64,000 nucleotides of DNA. Source: an uncultured Collinsella sp. (GTDB lineage: Bacteria > Actinomycetota > Coriobacteriia > Coriobacteriales > Coriobacteriaceae). Both the position numbers and the translations under genes were made by a program. Under the pieces are notes generated by a model that saw only the letters and a list, made by a program, of their open reading frames with translations, did not search any database and was not told the origin of the DNA. The stretch lies in the NCBI GenBank assembly GCA_934621295.1, contig CAKTVB010000006.1, positions 35,765 to 99,764 on the forward strand, in the 5' to 3' direction. Positions 40,555-50,566 of this stretch are shown here, in pieces; the first letter of the stretch is position 1, and the number at the start of each line of letters is the position of its first letter.

Positions 40555-43500
40555 CTACACGTCGTACTGCGGAAGATCCTGCAGTGCGATGGCAGACATA
40601 CCCACCTCGTTGTTGGAACCGGTACCGGCGCGCTCCTCACGCACCGCCTCGATAGCACTCACATAGGCGTTTGCGCCAGAAAGAGCCGTGACACAGGTCA
40701 CGCCGCGGCGGACTGCCTCGGTGCGCAGCAGGTATCCATCGCCGCGCGAGCCCGGTCCATACGGGGTGTTGATAATGAGCGAAATCTCGCCGTCGGCAAT
40801 CATGTCACCGATATTGGGGTGCGGACCACCGATCTTGTTAACCGTCTCGCACGTCACGTTGCCACCACGCAGCACACGCGCCGTACCTTCCGTACTCACA
40901 ATGTCGAAGCCCAGGTAACGCAGGATACGTGCCACCGAGAGGATGTGGCGCTTATCGCGGTCACACACCGAGACAAAAACCTTGCCCTTGCTCGGATCGG
41001 GCATGTCGTAGTCGATAGCAAGCTGCGTTTTGGCATAAGCCTCGGGATAGCTCTTGGCGATACCCATAACCTCGCCCGTCGACTTCATCTCGGGCCCCAA
41101 GATAACCTCGGCACCCGGGAAGCGGCCCCACGGCATGACAGCCTCCTTCATGCAGAACCAATCCAGACGACGGCTGTCGCGGGGCAGGTGCAGGTCGGCG
41201 ATCTTCTCGCCCGCCATGATGCGAGCGGCGCACTTGGCAAGCGGCACACCGGTGGCCTTGGAGATAAACGGCACCGTACGGCTGGCACGCGGGTTGGCCT
41301 CAATCACGTAGATTGTCTCGCCCTTGATGGCGTACTGCACATTTACCAGGCCGCGCACGCCCAACGCGAGCGCGATGCGGCGCGTGGTCTCGCGGAGCCT
41401 CTCCACCAGGCTGTCGCTAAAGCTGAACGGCGGGATGCAGGTGGCCGAGTCACCAGAATGGATACCTGCCTCCTCGATGTGCTCCAAAACGCCGCCGATA
41501 TAGACCTCTTCGCCGTCGCACAGGGCGTCGACGTCAGACTCGATCGCACCCTCTAGGAATCGGTCCAGATAGACGGGGTAGTCGGGGCTGATGCGCGTGG
41601 CCTCGGCCATATAGGTGCGCAGGTGCTCGGAGTCATATGCAATCATCATGCCGCGTCCGCCCAGCACGTAACTCGGACGCACGAGCAGCGGGTAACCGAT
41701 GCGCACGGCCACAGCCTCGGCTTCCTCGAACGAGGTTGCCTGACCTGCAGGCGGATACATGATCTGCAGGCGGTCGAGCAGCGCGGCGAAACGCTCGCGG
41801 TCCTCGGCAAAGTCGATGGAATCAGGCTTGGTACCCATGATGTTCACGCCGGAATCCTCAAGCATGCGCGCAAGCTTGAGCGGGGTCTGGCCACCCAACG
41901 TCACCACGACGCCGTCGGGGCGCTCCACATCGATGACGTCCATGACATCTTCGTAGGTAAGCGGCTCGAAGTACAAGCGGTCGGACGTATCGTAGTCGGT
42001 CGAGACCGTCTCGGGGTTGCAATTGACCATAATGGTCTCGTAACCGCGGCTCGCCAGCGCATAACTCGCATGCACACAGCAGTAGTCAAACTCAATGCCC
42101 TGGCCAATACGGTTGGGGCCGGCGCCCAAAATCATGGCTTTAGGCTTGGCGCAAGGCGTCACCTCATCGGCAGCGACCGCTTTACGCGCTGCGGCGTCGG
42201 CGCGCATGAGGTTCTCATACGTCTTGTAGTGGTACTCGGTTCCGCTTGCGAACTCGGCAGCACAGGTATCGACCGTCTTCATGCTGGGAACCACGCCCAG
42301 GCCCTTGCGGTAGGCGCGCACGAAGCGCTCGTCGGAACCGGTAAGCGACGCGATCTCGGCATCGCTCGTACCGTACTGCTTGAGCAGACGCATAGCGTCG
42401 GCATCGATATCCTCCACACGCATGCCGCGCACGGCTTCCTGTACCTGAACCATATCGTTGATGCGATTGAGGTACCACGAGTCGATCTTGCAGATATCAT
42501 GCACGCGCTCGACAGTCCAGCCGCGGCGGAACGCCTCGACCACATAGAAGATGCGATTCTCGGTGGGCGTGGCGATAGCATGGGTGAGCTCGTCATAGCT
42601 CAGCTCGGAGGCACCCTCCTTGCCACCGGCCGAGAGACCCACATGACCGTCTTCCAGCGAACGCATGGCTTTGCCAAAGGCTTCCTCGAACGTACGGCCG
42701 ATGGACATAATCTCGCCCACAGCCTTCATGCGCGTGGTAAGCGTGGTATCGGTACCCTTGAATTTCTCGAAGGCAAAGCGCGGAACCTTAACCACGCAGT
42801 AGTCGATGGTGGGCTCGAAGCATGCCGGCGTGGCCTTGGTGATGTCGTTGGTGATCTCATCGAGGGTATAGCCCACAGCGAGCTGTGCGGCAAACTTGGC
42901 AATAGGGAATCCCGTGGCCTTGGAGGCCAGCGCCGAGGAGCGCGAAACACGCGGGTTCATCTCGATGACGATGAGACGGCCGTTCTTGGGGTTCACGGCA
43001 AACTGCACGTTAGAGCCGCCTGTTTCCACGCCAACCTTCTCGAGAATGGCGAGCGATGCCACGCGCATGCGCTGATACTCGAGGTCGGAGAGCGTCTGGG
43101 CCGGCGCCACGGTGATAGAGTCGCCGGTATGCACGCCCATGGGGTCGAGGTTCTCGATGGAGCACACGATGATGCCGTTGCCAGCGTGGTCGCGCATGAC
43201 CTCCATCTCGTACTCTTTCCAGCCCTCGATGGATTCCTCCACCAGCACCTCATGGGCAGGTGAAAGCTCGATGCCCTGGCTCACAATGGAGATGAGCTCT
43301 TCCTCGGTATGCGCGATGCCGCCGCCGGCGCCTCCGAGCGTGAAGCTCGGGCGCAGGACGCACGGGTATCCCACGCGCTCAACGATGGCAAGAGCATCTT
43401 CCACCGAGTAGGCATAGCCGGAGCGCGCTACCTCAAGGCCGATCTCGGCCATGGCCTCGTTAAAAAGCTTGCGGTCCTCGCCGCACTCGATGGCAGCCAG

Positions 43501-43857
43501 GTCGCAACCGATCATCTCGACGCCGTATTTGTCGAGGACTCCGGCTTTGGCCAGGTCAACAGCGGCGTTCAGTCCAGTCTGGCCACCGAGGGTGGGCAGC
43601 AGCGCGTCCGGATGCTCGCGGACGATGACCTTTTCCAAAAATTCAGGGGTGATAGGCTCAACATAGGTACGATCGGCCAGGCCAGGGTCGGTCATGATCG
43701 TCGCAGGATTGGAGTTGAGCAGCACGACCTCGTAGCCGTCCTCCTTGAGGACCTTACAGGCCTGAGCGCCGGAGTAGTCGAACTCGCAAGCTTGACCAAT
43801 GACGATGGGGCCGGAGCCAATCACGAGGATACGCTTGATATCGGTACGTTTAGGCAT
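40555..43857 (-). CDS. carB: Carbamoyl-phosphate synthase large subunit
   Basis: The 1100-residue protein (family about 1060-1100) contains the duplicated ATP-grasp halves: GSGPIVIGQACEFDYSG and GAGPNRIGQGIEFDYCCVH start the two halves, with GGQTGLNAA and GGQTPLKLA, EVMRDHAGN and two NPRVSRSSALASKATG / NPRASRTVPFISKATG blocks. The C-terminal allosteric MGS-like domain includes GTARVLRGG. TAGGAGG precedes ATG 43857. It lies 93 bases after carA, with a hairpin in the gap. It supplies carbamoyl phosphate for pyrimidine and arginine synthesis. Confidence 0.97.
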   Translation of the reverse strand: MPKRTDIKRILVIGSGPIVIGQACEFDYSGAQACKVLKEDGYEVVLLNSNPATIMTDPGLADRTYVEPITPEFLEKVIVREHPDALLPTLGGQTGLNAAVDLAKAGVLDKYGVEMIGCDLAAIECGEDRKLFNEAMAEIGLEVARSGYAYSVEDALAIVERVGYPCVLRPSFTLGGAGGGIAHTEEELISIVSQGIELSPAHEVLVEESIEGWKEYEMEVMRDHAGNGIIVCSIENLDPMGVHTGDSITVAPAQTLSDLEYQRMRVASLAILEKVGVETGGSNVQFAVNPKNGRLIVIEMNPRVSRSSALASKATGFPIAKFAAQLAVGYTLDEITNDITKATPACFEPTIDYCVVKVPRFAFEKFKGTDTTLTTRMKAVGEIMSIGRTFEEAFGKAMRSLEDGHVGLSAGGKEGASELSYDELTHAIATPTENRIFYVVEAFRRGWTVERVHDICKIDSWYLNRINDMVQVQEAVRGMRVEDIDADAMRLLKQYGTSDAEIASLTGSDERFVRAYRKGLGVVPSMKTVDTCAAEFASGTEYHYKTYENLMRADAAARKAVAADEVTPCAKPKAMILGAGPNRIGQGIEFDYCCVHASYALASRGYETIMVNCNPETVSTDYDTSDRLYFEPLTYEDVMDVIDVERPDGVVVTLGGQTPLKLARMLEDSGVNIMGTKPDSIDFAEDRERFAALLDRLQIMYPPAGQATSFEEAEAVAVRIGYPLLVRPSYVLGGRGMMIAYDSEHLRTYMAEATRISPDYPVYLDRFLEGAIESDVDALCDGEEVYIGGVLEHIEEAGIHSGDSATCIPPFSFSDSLVERLRETTRRIALALGVRGLVNVQYAIKGETIYVIEANPRASRTVPFISKATGVPLAKCAARIMAGEKIADLHLPRDSRRLDWFCMKEAVMPWGRFPGAEVILGPEMKSTGEVMGIAKSYPEAYAKTQLAIDYDMPDPSKGKVFVSVCDRDKRHILSVARILRYLGFDIVSTEGTARVLRGGNVTCETVNKIGGPHPNIGDMIADGEISLIINTPYGPGSRGDGYLLRTEAVRRGVTCVTALSGANAYVSAIEAVREERAGTGSNNEVGMSAIALQDLPQYDV

Positions 43858-43950
43858 GAAAACCTCCTAGATAAACCGGCGAAGCTTGCAGGCTGCGCCG
43901 GTGAGCGTGCAGCTGATGCATCGAAGCGCCGCGGGGACGGGCGCGCGGGC

Positions 43951-45396
43951 CTATGCCTGCGCGGTTACCGTCGCGGGAACATCCTCGGAATCAAAAACCC
44001 AGCCGGCAAGACGGTCCTTGGAAATGTCGATGTCCAGGTAATCGGCATCGCCATCCATCAGGCGCGCGAAAGCCGTAAAGAGGTAATGCGCGTCGGTGGG
44101 TCCGGGTGCTGCTTCGGGGTGATACTGCACGGAGAAGGCAGGGCTGTCCAGCAGCTGGATACCCTCGGCCGTACCGTCATTGAGATTGATATGTGTGAGG
44201 CGAATGCGGCCAAAACGCTCGTTTTGCACCACCGGTGCAATGCCGCGCTGCGCCCAGATGCGAAGGTCGCCATCGGCAGGATGCTCGGTCTCGCCACCGG
44301 AAAGCTCGGGGATAAGCTTGCCCAGGCTCGGGAAAACAAGACCGAAACCATGGTTTTGCGCCGTAATCTCCACGCGATGCGAAATGAGGTTCATAACCGG
44401 CTGATTTCCGCCGCGATGGCCAAATTTGAGCTTTTCCATCTGGGCACCGCAGGCAAGGCTGATCATCTGATGACCCAGGCAGATGCCAAACAGCGGCACC
44501 TTGCCAATAAGCTCCTGCACCTGTGCGTACGTCTCCTCCACGGCGTCCGGGTCACCCGGGCCATTGGAAAGAAAGACGCCATCGGGATGCATTTCCAGCA
44601 CGCGAGAAGCCGGGGTGTTCCACGGCACCACGGTGAGCTCGCAGCCAACGCGCACCAAACCCTCGAGGATGCCGCGCTTGATGCCGCAGTCGTACACGAC
44701 CACGCGATATTTGGCGAGCGCGGGGGCGGCATCGGCGAAGGTATGGGCGGCGGGCAGGTTTGCGGCTGCATACGGATACTCATCCGCACAGCTCACGGTC
44801 TTGACCAGATTCTCGCCCACCAGCGCAGGTGCCTCGGCGAGCTTCGCCGCAAGCTCCGTCAGGTCAAAAATCTCGGTCGAGATGATGCCCTGCTGAGCGC
44901 CATGGTCGCGCAGGTGACGCACGAGTGCACGGGTATCGATGCCCTCCACAGCCACGATATTGTTGTCTTTGAGGTAGTCAGGCACGCTTATGGAGCTACG
45001 CCAATTGGAAGGGGTGTGGCACATATCGTGCACGATCATGCCGCGAAGCGCAGGGGTCGCGGCTGCGCGCTCGGCAGAACCGGGATACGCACTTTGCACG
45101 TCGTCCGGATCGATGCCGTAGTTGCCAATCTGAGGGTATGTCATGGTGACAATCTGACCTGCATACGAGGGGTCGGTCAGAACTTCAAAATAACCCTCGA
45201 GTGAAGTGTTAAAGCACACTTCGCCACATGCCGTACCTGCAGCTCCGCAGGCGCGGCCATAAAAAACCGTCCCATCTGCGAGCATGAGGATCGCGGCGCT
45301 TGCGCACCCTTTGCTGGTGCGGGACATGATTCGCTGGGCCAAATCGCTTGGCGCAGCCTTGGCAGACATGATGCCTGCCGCAAGGTTCGTGCCCAT
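43951..45396 (-). CDS. carA: Carbamoyl-phosphate synthase small (glutaminase) subunit
   Basis: The 481-residue protein is longer than the usual 360-390 because of an N-terminal extension of about 45 residues and an extra C-terminal segment of about 45 residues after FTAFARLM. The N-terminal domain has AAILMLADGTVFYGRACGA and GEVCFNTSLEGYFEVLTDPSYAGQIV; the class I amidotransferase triad is in FGICLGHQ (Cys) and QYHPEAAPGP (His, Glu). The ATG at 45396 has AAGGAG five bases upstream; a second in-frame ATG at residue 10 is possible. It works with carB immediately downstream. Confidence 0.95.
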   Translation of the reverse strand: MGTNLAAGIMSAKAAPSDLAQRIMSRTSKGCASAAILMLADGTVFYGRACGAAGTACGEVCFNTSLEGYFEVLTDPSYAGQIVTMTYPQIGNYGIDPDDVQSAYPGSAERAAATPALRGMIVHDMCHTPSNWRSSISVPDYLKDNNIVAVEGIDTRALVRHLRDHGAQQGIISTEIFDLTELAAKLAEAPALVGENLVKTVSCADEYPYAAANLPAAHTFADAAPALAKYRVVVYDCGIKRGILEGLVRVGCELTVVPWNTPASRVLEMHPDGVFLSNGPGDPDAVEETYAQVQELIGKVPLFGICLGHQMISLACGAQMEKLKFGHRGGNQPVMNLISHRVEITAQNHGFGLVFPSLGKLIPELSGGETEHPADGDLRIWAQRGIAPVVQNERFGRIRLTHINLNDGTAEGIQLLDSPAFSVQYHPEAAPGPTDAHYLFTAFARLMDGDADYLDIDISKDRLAGWVFDSEDVPATVTAQA

Positions 45397-45484
45397 GTTC
45401 TCTCCTTTTCGGTCTCTCGGTACCGGCTTAAAGGTCATTTAGGCCTGGAGGTATTTTAGTCATCTAAGGCGACTACGGCACGAC

Positions 45485-45553
45485 AATTTAAAAAAGTACG
45501 CCAACAGACCCATATCGACACATTATGCAAACGGTCATATACGTCTGTTGGCG
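45485..45553 (-). terminator. Intrinsic terminator with 11-base stem
   Basis: CGCCAACAGAC/GTCTGTTGGCG arms (45499-45509 and 45543-45553) are perfect, with a 33-base loop. On the minus strand TACTTTTTT follows. It ends the membrane-protein gene stopping at 45564 and separates it from carA. Confidence 0.7.
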
Positions 45554-45563
45554 CGGTGTTTCC

Positions 45564-46523
45564 CTATTCGGAAGGCTGCGGCAAAACGTCGGAAGGCCGC
45601 TTCTCGGAAGCGCCGCCGCGGAATATCTCGCGACCATGCAGCATGTGCTCCATTTGGCGCTCAACGGTCTCTTCATCAATTTGAGACTGCTTGACCTGTG
45701 CGTCATCGGTGAGCGAGGACACGGAGTTCACCTGGGTCTGAATCTTATCGGTGAGCTTGTCGTTCATGCCGATAATCTTGAGGTTCCAATCGATATACGT
45801 CGTATTGGCCGATTTCTCCTTGGTCCATACAAACGTAAGCATCGCGCGGCGCGTACCCGTTGCAGGCACAAAGCCAAACAACTGGTCATGCGCAAAGTTG
45901 CCCTTATCGTCCGTGAGAGCGTAGACCTTGTACACCACACGGTTAATCTTCTCGTTAAGCAAAGCATTGGTCGAGAGCGCCGAAGCCTGAATCTGCGAGT
46001 TGGAGAGCAGCTCGAGCTCGTTTTTAGAGTCGGTGTCCACCACCGAGACCTCGACGACGCCCGTGCGCTCGTCCGCCTCGTCTACCGTAAACTGCTCCGG
46101 GAACTGCGTAAATCCGTTGCCCCACTCCACGCCGGACTGCATGGCATTGGTCACGGTTTCATAGTCCGCGCACTCCGAGAGGTTCGCCGTATTCAAGCGG
46201 CGACTCACACCGTAGACAATCTGCATGCCAACGACAAACAGCAAGACGCCGACGATGCACAGGATTGCGGTTCGCGAAATAGCCTCGCCTGCCTTGGATC
46301 CAGAGGGGTCCTGCTCAGACAGAGGGTCCACTTTGGCGCGACGGGCGCGGCGCAGGGTAAGACCCGCCTGAACGTCCTCACGTCTTGCCTCGTCATCGAC
46401 CTTGCCTGCATCGCCCCCGCGCATACGGCGATGGGCAAGCAACGGGTCGATAACGCCCGAATCGTCAAGCTCGGAAAAGAGCTCCTGTGCCTCGTCTTCT
46501 GTTAGGGGTGCATTCTTAGCCAT
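45564..46523 (-). CDS. Single-pass membrane protein of unknown function
   Basis: The 319-residue protein has a charged cytoplasmic N-terminus of about 85 residues that opens with an acidic motif (LTEDEAQELFSELDDSGVID). One helix lies at about 87-108 (ILCIVGVLLFVVGMQIVYGV), and an extracytoplasmic mixed alpha/beta domain of about 200 residues follows. GAGGA precedes the ATG. It starts 15 bases after the ABC exporter gene ends and is probably co-transcribed with it, suggesting a shared envelope role. I do not recognise the family. Confidence 0.75.
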   Translation of the reverse strand: MAKNAPLTEDEAQELFSELDDSGVIDPLLAHRRMRGGDAGKVDDEARREDVQAGLTLRRARRAKVDPLSEQDPSGSKAGEAISRTAILCIVGVLLFVVGMQIVYGVSRRLNTANLSECADYETVTNAMQSGVEWGNGFTQFPEQFTVDEADERTGVVEVSVVDTDSKNELELLSNSQIQASALSTNALLNEKINRVVYKVYALTDDKGNFAHDQLFGFVPATGTRRAMLTFVWTKEKSANTTYIDWNLKIIGMNDKLTDKIQTQVNSVSSLTDDAQVKQSQIDEETVERQMEHMLHGREIFRGGASEKRPSDVLPQPSE

Positions 46524-46538
46524 CGATGTCCTCGGGTA

Positions 46539-48329
46539 TTACTCGGTGCGTGCCGCGCGCACGCCTTCGAACTGCATTCGATAGTAGCGAGCATATGTAC
46601 CGCCGCGGGCGAGAAGCTGCTCATGTGTGCCACGTTCCACGACCTGCCCACGTTCCACCGTGGCAATCTCGTCGGCATCCTTAATGGTAGACAGGCGATG
46701 CGCGATGATGATCGTGGTTCGGTTGGCAGCCAAGCGCTCAAGCGACTCCTGCACTGCCTCCTCGCTCTCGTTATCAAGGGCGCTCGTCGCTTCATCCAAA
46801 ATAAGGATGGCGGGATTTTTGAGGAACACGCGCGCAATGGCGATGCGCTGCTTCTGACCGCCCGAAAGGCGACTGCCGCGCTCGCCCACCACCGTGTCAA
46901 AGCCATCGGGCAGGCTCTCGATAAACTCGAGGATGTTTGCCTGCTGAGCGGCAGCGGCGATGTCCTCGTCGCTCGCACCGGGACGACCATAGGAGATGTT
47001 GTCGCGAATGGTGCCGTCAAACAGGTACACGTCCTGCTGCACAATGCCGATAGCGCGGCGCAGGCTCTCCTGTGTCACATCGCGCACATCCTGTCCATCG
47101 ATGGTGATGGAGCCAGACTGCACGTCGTAAAAACGCGGCAACAGCGAGCACGTGGTCGACTTGCCGCCGCCCGAAGGACCAACGAGCGCAATGGTTTCGC
47201 CTGGCTTGATGGAGAGATTCATGTGGTCGATAACGGGGCGAACTCGGTTTTGCCCATCGTCGCCCAGCTCGCAGTCATCGTAGCTAAAGCACACATCGCG
47301 ATACTCGATGGCGCCCGCCTCCACGCTCAACTCCGCAGCACCCGACTTGTCCTGCACGTCGGGTGCCGTCTGGAGCACTTCATCCATGCGCTTAAAGCCG
47401 GCGAGGGCCTTCTGAAACATCTCGGTCGAATTGACGAGCGTCTCGATGGGCGTGCAGAACAAGGAGATATAGAGGGCGAAGGTTGCCATGTCAACCGGGC
47501 TCAGCTCGCCCTGGGCCACCAGCCAGCCGCCCAAGACGATCACGACAAAGTACAGCACGCCGCTCATGAGACCATAGGTAGCCGTGTAGGTTCCCATGGC
47601 GTGGTACTGGTTGACCTTGGAATCCAGGTAGCGGTCGTTGGCACGACGGAACTTGGCGCGCTCGGTGCGTTCATTTGCAAACGACTTAACCACGCGAATG
47701 CCCGAGAGCGAATCCTGCAGCTGTGAATTCACCTCAGAGATCTTCTTGCGATTGTCGCTAAAGACAGCCTTCATGTTGAGATTCTGGCGCACCATGACCA
47801 CTACCAAAACAGCGGTCACCACAGCCATCGCGCCCGAAAGAGCGGGACTGATGGTAAACAGAATCACGAACGCGCCAATAACCTCGACGCCGCAGATGAT
47901 GAGCCACTCGGGCAGGTGGTGCGCGCCCTCGCAGATGTCAAACAAGTCGTTGACCACGCGACTCATCATGTCGCCGGAACTATGGCTGTCGAAATAGGCA
48001 AAGCTAAAGCGCTCATACTGATCGAACAGGTCCTCGCGCATCTTGGATTCCATACGCGCACCCATCACGTGACCCTGGGCCGAGACAAAATAGCGGCAGC
48101 CGCAGCGCACGGCATACATGACAACAAGGCCGATGGCAATAAGGCCGAGCGACTGCATAATGGCAGCCTGGCCCTGCGTAAAGAGGCCTCCCGTCAGGCT
48201 GCGTAGGATAATCGGAAACGCCAGGTCGATACCGGCAAGCACGAGCGCGCAGATGGTATCGGCAACAAATAGGTGCATCTGCGGTTTGTAATAGCCGAGA
48301 AAACGACTGAACATACTACTCTTGGCCAC
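46539..48329 (-). CDS. ABC exporter, fused membrane and ATPase domains (MsbA/LmrA type)
   Basis: About 596 residues: a six-helix type-1 exporter membrane domain to about residue 310, then an ATPase domain with GPSGGGKST, LSGGQKQR, ILILDEATSALD and the switch His in IIAHRLSTI. A GTG at 48329 is chosen because GGAGGA lies seven bases upstream; upstream in-frame starts (48353, 48374) lack a site. It would act as a homodimer. The substrate (drug, lipid or peptide) cannot be told. It is followed at 15 bases by a membrane protein gene. Confidence 0.92.
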   Translation of the reverse strand: MAKSSMFSRFLGYYKPQMHLFVADTICALVLAGIDLAFPIILRSLTGGLFTQGQAAIMQSLGLIAIGLVVMYAVRCGCRYFVSAQGHVMGARMESKMREDLFDQYERFSFAYFDSHSSGDMMSRVVNDLFDICEGAHHLPEWLIICGVEVIGAFVILFTISPALSGAMAVVTAVLVVVMVRQNLNMKAVFSDNRKKISEVNSQLQDSLSGIRVVKSFANERTERAKFRRANDRYLDSKVNQYHAMGTYTATYGLMSGVLYFVVIVLGGWLVAQGELSPVDMATFALYISLFCTPIETLVNSTEMFQKALAGFKRMDEVLQTAPDVQDKSGAAELSVEAGAIEYRDVCFSYDDCELGDDGQNRVRPVIDHMNLSIKPGETIALVGPSGGGKSTTCSLLPRFYDVQSGSITIDGQDVRDVTQESLRRAIGIVQQDVYLFDGTIRDNISYGRPGASDEDIAAAAQQANILEFIESLPDGFDTVVGERGSRLSGGQKQRIAIARVFLKNPAILILDEATSALDNESEEAVQESLERLAANRTTIIIAHRLSTIKDADEIATVERGQVVERGTHEQLLARGGTYARYYRMQFEGVRAARTE

Positions 48330-48394
48330 GAATGGCTCCTCCCTATACAACATCGGCACTCGTCCACACCTCAAAACGGGACCCGAGACACCGA

Positions 48395-48460
48395 AAAGTC
48401 ACGCACAATCGTCGATATTCTCCCTAAATCAGGGAAAAGTGAACGATTGTGCGTGACTTT
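48395..48460. repeat. Perfect 17-base inverted repeat, possible intergenic repeat element or terminator
   Basis: Arms AAAGTCACGCACAATCG (48395-48411) and CGATTGTGCGTGACTTT (48444-48460) are exact reverse complements. A second small inverted repeat (TCCC/GGGA) lies inside the 32-base centre. Both outer ends are T-rich, so it can act as a bidirectional terminator between the Nudix gene and the ABC exporter. Confidence 0.65.
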
Positions 48461-48530
48461 AATAATCAATCAGGCGTTACGGCGAGCAAACGGCGTCGCG
48501 TCGTCAAACGCACCGCAGCGCAGCAAGGTC

Positions 48531-49193
48531 CTACTGCTCCATAACGGCATCGGCCTCGGCAGCGAGTCGATGTGCAATCGCATCACAGGCAAGGGCGCCC
48601 ACCACGGTCTTAGCATCCTCGATCTTGCCGTCCAAGACGGCGTCGATGAGCTCGGACAGGGGAACTAGGTCCACGTTGAGGAACTCGTCCTCGTCGGGGC
48701 AGGCCTCGTCGAGCTCCAGATGCGTTGCCATGTAGATGCGAATCAGCTCGTCTGCAAAACCGGCAGACGAAGCGATCGTCGTAAGGTAACGCATACGGCC
48801 GGCAACAAAGCCGGTCTCTTCGCGCAGCTCACGCTTAGCGCACTCGAGTGGGTCCTCACCCGCGTCGAGCTTTCCGGCGGGAATCTCGACCGTCACGCGA
48901 TCGAGAGCCGTTCGGTACTGGCGAACAAGCGCGATCTTACCCGAATCGGTAAGAGCAACAACGGCAGCGGCTCCCGGATGACGCACGATATCACGGCTGG
49001 TCCGGCGCCCATTGGGAAGCTCGACCTCCAGACGGTTCACGTCGATGATGCGACCATGCCATGCACATTCTTCAGAAAGAATGTGCTCATGCAAAGCAGC
49101 GTCGCGCAGATCGTCATCGCCCAAAACGAGCGACTCCTCCTCCGGCTCCATATCGTCGACGATCGTCGCGTTGTTCGAAATCTCTTCTGCCAT
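48531..49193 (-). CDS. Nudix hydrolase, ADP-ribose pyrophosphatase-like
   Basis: The 220-residue protein contains a complete Nudix box (GKLDAGEDPLECAKRELREE, then TGF), preceded by VRQYRTALDRVTVEIPAG, which is typical of ADP-ribose pyrophosphatases (NudF type). The N-terminal 40 residues are acidic and probably unstructured. No strong ribosome site is seen at ATG 49193 (AAGG is 13 bases away). It lies 26 bases after purD and may be co-transcribed. It is unrelated in detail to the IDI-like Nudix domain at 9672. Confidence 0.88.
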   Translation of the reverse strand: MAEEISNNATIVDDMEPEEESLVLGDDDLRDAALHEHILSEECAWHGRIIDVNRLEVELPNGRRTSRDIVRHPGAAAVVALTDSGKIALVRQYRTALDRVTVEIPAGKLDAGEDPLECAKRELREETGFVAGRMRYLTTIASSAGFADELIRIYMATHLELDEACPDEDEFLNVDLVPLSELIDAVLDGKIEDAKTVVGALACDAIAHRLAAEADAVMEQ

Positions 49194-49219
49194 CGTGTGC
49201 GTTTGCCCTTCTTAGTTAC

Positions 49220-50524
49220 TTATGCATCCCATGCGCTACGGCCCTTGAGGGCGCGCAGGCCGATGTCATGACGGAGGGTCTTCCCCTCGAAATCGATCTT
49301 CTCGCAAGCGGCATATGCCAGGTTGCGGGCCTCTTCGAACGTAGCCCCCAGTGCGGTGACGTCAATCACGCGGCCGCCGTTGGTGAGAATCTGGCCATCC
49401 TGCTCGCGCGTGCCAGCATGGTAAACGGTAACGCCATCCAGAGCCTCGGCATCTTCGATACCGGTGATGACCTTGCCCTTCTCATACGAACCGGGATAGC
49501 CGGCAGAGGTGAGCACAACCGAGACGGCCCAGTCATCGCACCAGGAAAGCTCGACCTCATCCAAGCGCTGCTCTGCGCAAGCGAGCATGACGTCGACCAG
49601 ATCGTTTTGCAGGCGAGGCAAAATAACCTGCGTCTCGGGATCGCCAAAGCGTGCGTTGAACTCCAAGACCTTGGGGCCCGCAGGGGTAAGCATAAAGCCG
49701 CCGTACAAGCAGCCGCGATAGTCGATGCCCTCGCGGTGAAGCTCCTCGACGGTCTGATGCATGATGGCAACCATGGTCTCATGCTCCTCGGGCGTCACGA
49801 TAGGCACCGGGCTATACACGCCCATGCCACCCGTGTTGGGGCCGAGGTCACCCTCCAGAGCGCGCTTATGATCCTGGGAAGTAGCCATGGGACGCACGGT
49901 GACACCATCGGTGAACGCCAGCAGCGAGCACTCGGGGCCGGTGAGCATCTCCTCAACAACCACGGTGTTACCGGCGTCGCCAAAGGCGCCGGAGAAACAC
50001 TCATGCACGGCATCGAGAGCCTGCTCGAGCTCGGTAGCAACGATGACGCCCTTGCCCGCAGCAAGGCCGTCGGCCTTAACTACCAGCGGAGCACCCTGAG
50101 CGTTCACGTAGTCAAGAGCGGCCTGCTCGTCGGTGAAAGAACCGTAGGCAGCGGTAGGCACTCCAGCGCGCTCCATCAGCTGCTTGGAGAAGAGCTTAGA
50201 ACCTTCCATTTGAGCACCCTCGGCACCCGGGCCAAAGCATGGGATGCCCGCTTCGCGCACGGCGTCGGCCACGCCCACGACAAGCGGAGCCTCGGGACCG
50301 ATGACGACCATGCCGCAGCCATGATCCTTGGCAAATGCCGCAACGGCAGCGGGGTCGTTCTCATCAAGCGAGATGTTCTCGCCTTCCTGAGAGGTGCCGC
50401 CATTGCCCGGTGCGATATAGAGCTTGCCGCAGCGCTCCGAAGCGGCAAGCTTCTTGGCGATAGCGTGCTCACGGCCGCCCGAACCCAAAAGCAGGATGTC
50501 GATGACCTGGGATTCTGCGTTCAT
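49220..50524 (-). CDS. purD: Phosphoribosylamine-glycine ligase
   Basis: The 434-residue ATP-grasp enzyme forms GAR, the second step of purine synthesis. Motifs are LLLGSGGREHAIAKKL, GPEAPLVVGVADAV, VKADGLAAGKGV, DHKRALEGDLGPNTGGMG and EFNARFGDPETQVILPRL. AAGGAGG lies four bases before ATG 50524. It is downstream of purA, with a terminator hairpin in the gap. Confidence 0.96.
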   Translation of the reverse strand: MNAESQVIDILLLGSGGREHAIAKKLAASERCGKLYIAPGNGGTSQEGENISLDENDPAAVAAFAKDHGCGMVVIGPEAPLVVGVADAVREAGIPCFGPGAEGAQMEGSKLFSKQLMERAGVPTAAYGSFTDEQAALDYVNAQGAPLVVKADGLAAGKGVIVATELEQALDAVHECFSGAFGDAGNTVVVEEMLTGPECSLLAFTDGVTVRPMATSQDHKRALEGDLGPNTGGMGVYSPVPIVTPEEHETMVAIMHQTVEELHREGIDYRGCLYGGFMLTPAGPKVLEFNARFGDPETQVILPRLQNDLVDVMLACAEQRLDEVELSWCDDWAVSVVLTSAGYPGSYEKGKVITGIEDAEALDGVTVYHAGTREQDGQILTNGGRVIDVTALGATFEEARNLAYAACEKIDFEGKTLRHDIGLRALKGRSAWDA

Positions 50525-50566
50525 TGATCCTCCTTGTTACCTGCCGCGCGCAGCGCAGCGATACTC

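Noticed and set aside
39769..41556. 595-codon plus-strand frame across purE and carB
   Set aside because: It spans two real genes on the other strand and the gap between them; no ribosome site or domain.
41623..45204. Long plus-strand reading frames (546 and 631 codons) opposite carB and carA
   Set aside because: They are antisense shadows of two unmistakable genes, with His/Asp/Leu/Gly-rich composition typical of reverse frames in GC-rich DNA.
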